Assembly (NCBI RefSeq): GCF_964340395.1
Contig: NC_135568.1
Location: 21,033,081 to 21,097,080, forward strand
Direction: 5' to 3'
DNA from: Glandiceps talaboti
Lineage: Eukaryota > Hemichordata > Enteropneusta > Spengelidae
DNA: 64,000 nt
The notes beneath the pieces are model-generated. The model saw nothing but the letters and a program-made list of their open reading frames with translations, ran no database searches and was not told where the DNA came from. Position 1 is the stretch's first letter; each line of letters opens with the position of its first letter. The translations under genes and the position numbers were made by a program. Shown one piece after another: positions 56,623 through 64,000 of this stretch.

Positions 56623-57238
56623 TAACCCTAGTCTGTTTACTGTGCTGTCAAGATACATTGTTAGCTGGTCGTACCTCCTAACCCTAGTCTGTATATTTTA
56701 CTGTCAAGATACATTGTTAGCTGGTCATACCTCCTAACCCTAGTCTGTTTACTGTGCTGTCAAGATACATTGTTAGCTGGTCGTACCTCCTAACCCTAGT
56801 CTGTTTACTGTACTGTCAAGATACATTGTTAGCTGGTTGTACCTCCTAACCCTAGTCTGTTTACTGTACTGTCGAGATACATTGTTAGCTGGTTGTACCT
56901 CCTAACCCTAGTCTGTTTACTTTACTGTCAAGATACATTTTAGCTGGTCATACCTCCTAACCCTAGTCTGTTTACTGTACTGTCGAGATACATTGTTAGC
57001 TGGTCCTACCTCTTAATCCTAGTCTGTTTACTGTACTGTCAAGATACATTGTTAGCTGGTCGTACCTCCTAATCCTAGTCTGTTTACTGTACTGTCGAGA
57101 TACATTGTTAGCTGGTCCTACCTCCTAATCCTAGTCTGTTTACTGTACTGTCAAGATACATTGTTAGCTGGTCGTACCTCCTAACCCTAGTCTGTATATT
57201 TTACTGTCAAGATACATTGTTAGCTGTTCATATCTCCT
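56623..57238. repeat. 56-bp minisatellite, 11 copies
   Basis: Unit TAACCCTAGTCTGTTTACTG followed by TACTGTCAAGATACATTGTTAGCTGGTCGTACCTCC. Lies just after the first microexon candidate. Confidence 0.95.
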
Positions 57239-58375
57239 AGTCCTCCTATTCCCCACTTGTGTTGAGAAGCTTTTTAAACAACTTACATAGCCACAGCCCC
57301 AAAAATTGTTATCATGGTTATCCAGCACCCGTATGGTTAAATTTACATAATTTATAAATAACATGTAAATTACCACATCACATAGCATATGTGTGTGTAT
57401 TTACATACTGATTCATTTGAATAATGGCAACCTGACAAATTGCCATGGTTGAAGGGACTGCATGCTGTCATCAACCAGGCTATTGGGTGAAAATATTCAA
57501 TGCACTATCAACAGTTTTAAAATGTAATCATTAGAAGCAAAGAATGCGAGCCACAGGCTAGAAGGTACGACTTGCTAATGATATATCTCGATTAGCACAG
57601 TAAACAGGCTACGAAAGTTGACGTCAAATTTTCAGGATGTAAAACCTCACATTGCAATACACTACAATTAGCCCAGAAAGTTTGCTTCATGAAGACTAAA
57701 ATACAGGAATAACCCACTTTGGATTTGATCTAAAAGCATGTACCTTGAGAAAAAACTTACACTAAAGAAAATTCAAAGAAGGTTTTTTCTTGTAAGATAA
57801 TGACTTTGCTAGGTGCATCCTTCCTTCAATACAATTAATAGTTTATACCTACTATGTAGTCATTCACTGTTCACGTGATAATCATGTGATGATCATGCAG
57901 TGATGATGTGGAGATCATGTGATAGTCAATGATATTAATGATCTCTGTTATCTCTAAATTGATGAATGACTATTTACACAATCTGGTCACCCCCACTGTC
58001 AACATAGTCTAGTCCATTTATTTTTAGGATGGATGATACTACTGAAAGTGACAGGGGGAGTTGGCAAGGTTGATTCTAAAATTACTATTTCATGAATCAC
58101 TCAGGGAGATGACCACACCCAGAGTACTCAGTGATATTTTCAAAATAAATTCATAAAAAAATATCTTTCATATCAGTTTTGTATCAAGATAATGAAAGTT
58201 TGGCCACACACATAGTCAATTTGTACTTAAGGAAACATTGTTCCATCACTTCTATATTGGTTTTATACCATATCACCAGAACCACAATCAACAAACAAAT
58301 GCTGAAAATATTCCCTTGGAAACGCTGTTTAAAAAATTTAAATTTAAAAAATGTGAACGTGTAAAAATTCCTACC
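57239..58375. other. Intron sequence, nothing recognised
   Basis: About 1.1 kb with no exon, repeat or element recognised. Confidence 0.4.
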
Positions 58376-61174
58376 ATGGATAATTAGTGTAGTCACAGTA
58401 AGGAACAAAATGGATAATTAATGTAGTCACAGTAAGGAACAAAATGGATAATTAATGTAGTCACAGTAAGCAGTAAGGAACAAAATGGATAATTAATGTA
58501 GTCACAGTATGGAACAAAATGAATAATTAATGTAGTCACAGTATGGAACAAAATGGATAAGTAATGTAGTCACAGTATGGAACAAAATGAATAATTAATG
58601 TAGTCACAGTAAGCAGTAAGGAACAAAATGGATAATTAATGTAGTCACAGTAAGGAACAAACTGGATAATTAATGTAGTCACAGTAAGGAACAAAATGAA
58701 TAAGTAATGTAGTCACAGTAAGGAACAAAATGGATAATTAATGTAGTCAAAGTAAGCAGTAAGGAACAAAATGGATAATTAATGTAGTCACAGTAAGGAA
58801 CAAAATGGATAATTAATGTAGTCATAGTAAGCAGTAAGGAACAAAATGGATAATTAATGTAGTCAAAGTAAGCAGTAAGGAACAAAATGGATAATTAATG
58901 TAGTCACAGTAAGCAGTAAGGAACAAAATGGATAATTAATGTAGTCACAGTAAGCAGTAAGGAACAAAATGGATAATTAATGTAGTCACAGTAAGCAGTA
59001 AGGAACAAAATGGATAATTAATGTAGTCACAGTAAGGAACAAAATGGATAATTAATGTAGTCACAGTAAGCAGTAAGGAACAAAATGAATAATTAATGTA
59101 GTCAAAGTAAGCAGTAAGGAACAAAATGGATAATTAATGTAGTCAAAGTAAAGCAGTAAGGAACAAAATGGATAATCAATGTAGTCACAGTAAGCAGTAA
59201 GGAACAAAATGGATAATTAATGTAGTCAAAGTAAGCAGTAAGGAACAAAATGGATAATTAATGTAGTCACAGTAAGCAGTAAGGAACAAAATGGATAATT
59301 AATGTAGTCACAGTAAGGAACAAAATGGATAATTAATGTAGTCACAGTAAGGAACAAAATGGATAATTAATGTAGTCACAGTAAGGAACAAAATGGATAA
59401 TTAATGTAGTCACAGTAAGGAACAAAATGGATAATTAATGTAGTCACAGTAAGCAATAAGGAACAAAATGGATAATTAGTGTAGTCACAGTAAGGAACAA
59501 AATGGATAATTAATGTAGTCGCAGTAAGGAACAAAATGAATAATTAATGTAGTCACAGTAAGGAACAAAATGGATACTTAATGTAGTCACAGTAAGGAAC
59601 AAAATGTATAATTAATGTAGTCACAGTAAGCAGTAAGGAACAAAATGGATAATTAATGTAGTCACAGTAAGGAACAAAATGAATAATTAATGTAGTCACA
59701 GTAAGGAACAAAATGGATAATTAGTGTAGTCACAGTAAGGAACAAAATGAATAATTAATGTAGTCACAGTAAGGAACAAAATGGATACTTAATGTAGTCA
59801 CAGTAAGGAACAAAATGGATAATTAATGTAGTCACAGTAAGGAACAAAATGGATAAGTAATGTAGTCACAGTAAGGAACAAAATGGATAATTAATGTAGT
59901 CACAGAAGGCATTAAGGAACAAAATGGATAATTAATGTAGTCACAGTAAGCAGTAAGGAACAAAATGGATAATTAATGTAGTCACAGTAAGGAACAAAAT
60001 GGATAATTAATGTAGTCACAGTAAGCAGTAAGGAACAAAATGGATAATTAATGTAGTCACAGTAAGCAGTAAGGAACAAAATGGATAATTAATGTAGTCA
60101 CAGTATGGAACAAAATGAATAATTAATGTAGTCACAGTAAGCAGTAAGGAACAAAATGGATAATTAATGTAGTCACAGTAAGCAGTAAGGAACAAAATGG
60201 ATAATTAATGTAGTCACAGTAAGGAACAAAATGGATAATTAATGTAGTCACAGTAAGCAGTAAGGAACAAAATGGATAATTAATGTAGTCACAGTAAGCA
60301 GTAAGGAACAAAATGGATAATTAATGTAGTCACAGTATGGAACAAAATGAATAATTAATGTAGTCACAGTAAGCAGTAAGGAACAAAATGGATAATTAAT
60401 GTAGTCACAGTACGCAGTAAGGAACAAAATGGATAATTAATGTAGTCACAGTAAGGAACAAAATGGATAATTAATGTAGTCACAGTAAGCAGTAAGGAAC
60501 AAAATGGATAATTAATGTAGTCACAGTAAGCAGTAAGGAACAAAATGGATAATTAATGTAGTCACAGTATGGAACAAAATGAATAATTAATGTAGTCACA
60601 GTAAGCAGTAAGGAACAAAATGGATAATTAATGTAGTCACAGTAAGCAGTAAGGAACAAAATGGATAATTAATGTAGTCACAGTAAGGAACAAAATGGAT
60701 ACTTAATGTAGTCACAGTAAGGAACAAAATGGATAATTAATGTAGTCACAGTAAGGAACAAAATGGATACTTAATGTAGTCACAGTAAGCAGTAAGGAAC
60801 AAAATGGATAATTAATGTAGTCACAGTAAGGAACAAAATGGATACTTAATGTAGTCACAGTAAGGAACAAACTGGATAATTAATATAGTCACAGTAAGGA
60901 ACAAAATGGATAATTAATGTAGTCACAGTAAGGAACAAAATGGATAATTAATGTAGTCAAAGTAAGCAGTAAGGAACAAAATGGATAATTAATGTAGTCA
61001 CAGTAAGCAGTAAGGAACAAAATGGATAATTAATGTAGTCACAGTAAGCAGTAAGGAACAAAATGGATAATTAATGTAGTCACAGTAAGGAACAAAATGG
61101 ATAATTAATGTAGTCACAGTAAGGAACAAAATGGATAATTAATGTAGTCACAGTAAGCATTAAGGAACAAAATG
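58376..61174. repeat. 34/41-bp minisatellite, about 75 copies
   Basis: Unit GGAACAAAATGGATAATTAA followed by TGTAGTCACAGTAA (34 bp), often with a 7-bp extension GCAGTAA (41 bp) that duplicates the unit end. The two forms alternate in blocks; for example a pattern of about 185 bp recurs between 59980 and 60660. Minus-strand frames across it are repeat products. Confidence 0.96.
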
Positions 61175-61282
61175 TAAAAAAAATCTGACAAAGAAAGCAC
61201 CTCAATTTACTTTTATTTACTGTATATACATCATATCTACTGGGTTTGTCATTTATGTTCTATTCAAGTGTTTACACCCCAG

Positions 61283-61318
61283 GTGCCCTTCCTCACAAAA
61301 GAGAACATAAATGACAAG
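61283..61318 (+). CDS. NBEAL: Candidate NBEAL microexon 2 (36 nt, phase 0-0)
   Basis: Acceptor GTGTTTACACCCCAG, donor AAG|GTTAGT. Twelve codons: VPFLTKENINDK, phase 0 at both ends. The same length and phase as the candidate at 56446, in the same exon 11-12 interval. With its charged, polar composition it could be an alternative or additional insert in the loop before the next helix. Confidence 0.5.
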
Positions 61319-62735
61319 GTTAGTGGACATGAAATACATTAAATATAGCAAATTGAGTCTTGGCCAGATTTAAATTCAGAGTGATGCAAATTACAATGTG
61401 CTGGCAAATGTACATACATGTACTGACTGTGGCGTGAATTATCATGCAAATTTATGAAAATATACAAATTGAATTATTTTGAAATATCATTGAGTGTTAA
61501 GGTCAAAGTTCATATGAATGGTGATGTCACTGCTCATTAACATAAATTGAGGTCAATAAGGTGAAATTGTACTATAAATAACATTTCATAAAGCTATGCA
61601 CTGCAAACAATATCCATATCTTTAGTAGCATCAACAAAATTTCTTAATTTTATGCAAATTAACATCTTACTTTATGTCTGTATTTGTGTATATTTTTAGT
61701 TTATGTCTGTTGTTGCCTTTGTGTCAAGTATAATATAGATTAAGACACAGAATGACCTGTGAAATCTACTTCTCCCATGTGTTATTTTTATTATGTCTTG
61801 CAATTACTTTGCTTAAATTACAATATTTTTATAAATTATCTGTAAACACTGATAACACACAGACTCTGTTACTTCAACATGATGTGTCCCAGTGTAACAG
61901 TTCACCCATTCTCACAAACCAGACACTGCAAAATATCCTGTTGATGGTGTGTCTTGGATGGTTCTCTAAAAAACAATGATGCAGTTCACACAAATAGATA
62001 TGACTGGTATTTGTGAAAGTATGTGTTGTCAGTTTCTGCAGTTTGCTGTGCCTCTGTATGAACAGTATTCATGCACTTCTGAAATCCCAGAATTAGACAC
62101 CATGTAGACCATATGGTAGAAATGGGCCGAGTTGTCAATTAATTTATTTTTAAATTAATACTCCTCAAAATGGTATGTTTGGTGGTCTGTAATAGGACAT
62201 GGAGACAAGATAGAGGAGTTATTTATGTGTGAAGAAAATTATAAGTTAATATCTTTGATGAAACAAAACATCATTCACTGACAATTTCTTCTTAACAAGA
62301 ATGCAGAACAAAGAAGTGATATACTTTGTGTGAACTTTGTGTGATTATGACCAAGTTAACTGAAACAGAGGAATTGGAATACTTCAAGTGATAAGAAGCT
62401 TTTAACCCAAATCTTGTCTTTGCAGAGGAAAACCAAACAAGTTTCACTGTATACATGTATGCTTTATGTTGAATACAGGGATCCTGCTGTAACATACTTT
62501 GTGATGTTGACGTGTGAATTGTCATTGGTTGATCTTTGCCTCTAACACAGCATGGTATGGTATGAATGGCTGCCATAAGTTCCTGTTTTTAAACCTTACC
62601 TTTGATACCCTATGCTCTGTATTACGGAACCAACAAAACAATTAACAAAACCCAGCAGTACTAATACAAGTATCCCATCCAAACTTTATTTTTCCAACTT
62701 TTTGTTTTAAAAAATGTTGACAATGTATTTTTCAG
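61319..62735. other. Last complete intron in the window, nothing recognised
   Basis: AT-rich with no repeat or exon recognised. It ends at the acceptor of exon 12. Confidence 0.4.
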
Positions 62736-62891
62736 ATTATAGAGGTAATTGACATGTTAATATCATTGTTGGAAAGTCATGGCAAAGATCAACTCTATCT
62801 GTTGCTGTATGAACAAGGTTGTGCTGATTTACTCTACTACATGATTGCCAACAAAGACTACTCAGAGGCTGTCAAACTCAAAGTTTTCAGG
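62736..62891 (+). CDS. NBEAL: NBEAL exon 12 (solenoid region)
   Basis: Acceptor ACAATGTATTTTTCAG, donor AGG|GTAAGT. Fifty-two codons, phase 0-0. Reads IIEVIDMLISLLESHGKDQL, then YLLLYEQGCADLLYYMIANK and DYSEAVKLKVFR. LDVL.SLL, QL.LLL.E.G.AD.LY and N..YS are the family pattern. The gene continues beyond the right edge. Confidence 0.95.
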
Positions 62892-63016
62892 GTAAGTAAG
62901 AAGACACCATATTGCTACACACAGTTTATCAACTTTTGACTCATGAGGGAAAATACTTATGTAAAACCTAACATTAATGCATGGCTTCTATGTTACAATT
63001 GTCTTCTTCCATTTTT

Positions 63017-63635
63017 AGCACAACTGAACAAATAAGGCTCAGTAGTGCTATAGGCATGGCAAAGTGTCTGTCTGTCTGTCTGTCTGTCTGTGTGTGAACA
63101 ACTTAAAGTCAAAAACTGCTGAACTGATTGCCATGATATTAGGTTGGTGTATTACCTTTGATGTCTAGTTGGGAAATTGTTCAAATCAAAATGATCTTAC
63201 CACTGATGTGGGATTTTGGTCAAAAACTTCAGGGCAAATCGGTCTGAAATTTAGCGGGAACAATGTTAGAAGTGTGTAGATTAAGACTTGTTCATCACAT
63301 AATTAGTCTCAAATTTAGTGGAAACATTCTTAGGGGTGTGTAGATTAGGATTTGTTTATGACATGATGAGTCCATCAGTAATATGCAAATTAGGGCAAAA
63401 ATGTGTCTTTTTGGTCAAAATCTTTCATTCCAAAACTACTGAGCAGATTGGGATGAAATTTAATGGGGATGCATTTGGTGGTGTATAAATGATGTATTAA
63501 GCATATAATGCTCTCCTCAGCGATATACAAATTAGATATGAAAATGGGAATTTTGGTCAGAAATGTATATCTCAAAAAGTACTTTGCTAATTAGACTGAA
63601 ATTTGGTGAGATATTTCTAGAAGTGTTATTCTGCA
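63017..63635 (+). mobile_element. Dispersed repeat family A, left two-thirds
   Basis: Starts TTTTTAGCACAACTGAACAA with the terminal hairpin, a CTGT repeat (63066-63092), then the GAACTGATTGCCATGATATT block and three internal units (CAAATCGGTCTGAAATTTAG, CTGAGCAGATTGGGATGAAA, ACTTTGCTAATTAGACTGAA types). Its right part is replaced by the element at 63640. Confidence 0.8.
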
Positions 63636-63639
63636 GATT

Positions 63640-63842
63640 TTGTTTAAAGGTGATTCAAAATGCTCACACTCACTATCGCTAATTTGCTAGACGACATGTT
63701 TGTGAAATGCATTCTGGTTTTAAAACTTTTCAAAAGCGTCTGCAAACACCTTAAAATGACCCTTTTTCAGTCACTTCCCTTCAGATTTACTTCGAGAGTT
63801 TTCGGGTATTTCCAGTCCCACCTACACCACGAGATTTTATGA
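63640..63842 (+). mobile_element. Dispersed element with a 60-codon frame, copy 2
   Basis: Plus-strand partner of 53298-53505. The frame starts MLTLTIANLLDDMFVKCILV at 63660 and ends at TGA 63840. The two copies differ at many sites yet both frames remain open. Followed by TGACGTCATAAGGGG. Confidence 0.6.
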
Positions 63843-64000
63843 CGTCATAAGGGGTACACGTTAGTACTAAGACTATGACGAGCGTAGTCACTAGGTGAAT
63901 AAAACTCAACAGCATTGTGAAAAAATACATTGCTAGTGGTTGTAACAGACATCAGTAAACAAAAACTACACTCTACATGTCTTATTAACCAACATTTACC
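63843..64000. other. Right edge, nothing recognised
   Basis: No exon seen before the window ends. Confidence 0.4.

Noticed and set aside
56623-57238. Interstitial telomere repeat (CCTAACCCTAG in each unit)
   Set aside because: The telomere-like hexamer occurs only once or twice per 56-bp unit; it is a chance part of a longer minisatellite.
58679-58885. 68-residue membrane-like protein on the minus strand
   Set aside because: Periodic translation of the 34/41-bp satellite.

Overview
The window is animal (metazoan) genomic DNA, not bacterial. It is AT-rich, and its genes are short exons with consensus splice sites separated by introns of about 0.5 to 10.5 kb. It also holds APE-type LINE retrotransposons, tRNA-derived SINEs, palindromic MITE-like elements and very large minisatellites. 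An invertebrate is the most likely source, but the phylum cannot be fixed from this sequence.

One host gene dominates: a plus-strand neurobeachin-like (NBEAL, BEACH-WD40 family) gene. Twelve conserved exons (10937-62891) chain together with compatible phases and encode about 650 residues. In order they cover the end of the N-terminal helical region, the concanavalin A-like (LamG-like) domain, and the following alpha-solenoid region (DUF4704-like in this family). The PH, BEACH and WD40 parts should lie to the right of the window. Most N-terminal exons are not visible; one doubtful candidate sits at 3265. Two extra in-frame 36-nt microexon candidates (56446-56481 and 61283-61318) lie in the last long interval.

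Layout. 1-10936: repeats, including a TTAA-flanked palindrome, a LINE 3' fragment, a 38-bp minisatellite of about 3.1 kb and dispersed elements. 10937-26055: exons 1-6, with 69-bp, 60-bp and 21-bp arrays, a TIR element and a SINE in the introns. 26056-36313: a 10-kb intron holding a dead minus-strand LINE (27203-31560) that carries an unidentified insert, plus 150-bp and 49-bp arrays interrupted by a TIR element. 36314-43110: exons 7-10; the intron after exon 7 is an 11-bp array split by a younger LINE with an open 537-codon RT frame. 43111-53607: an intron that is almost entirely one 46-bp satellite of about 222 copies. 53608-64000: exon 11, two microexon candidates, 56-bp and 34/41-bp arrays, exon 12 and a further dispersed element.

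The most unusual feature is at exon 10. The 46-bp satellite filling its downstream intron is a copy of the last 35 nt of that exon plus its 5' splice site, so more than 200 consensus-like splice donors follow the real one. A second, 60-bp array after exon 4 also begins across an exon/donor boundary. Nearly every long intron of this gene carries its own private minisatellite.
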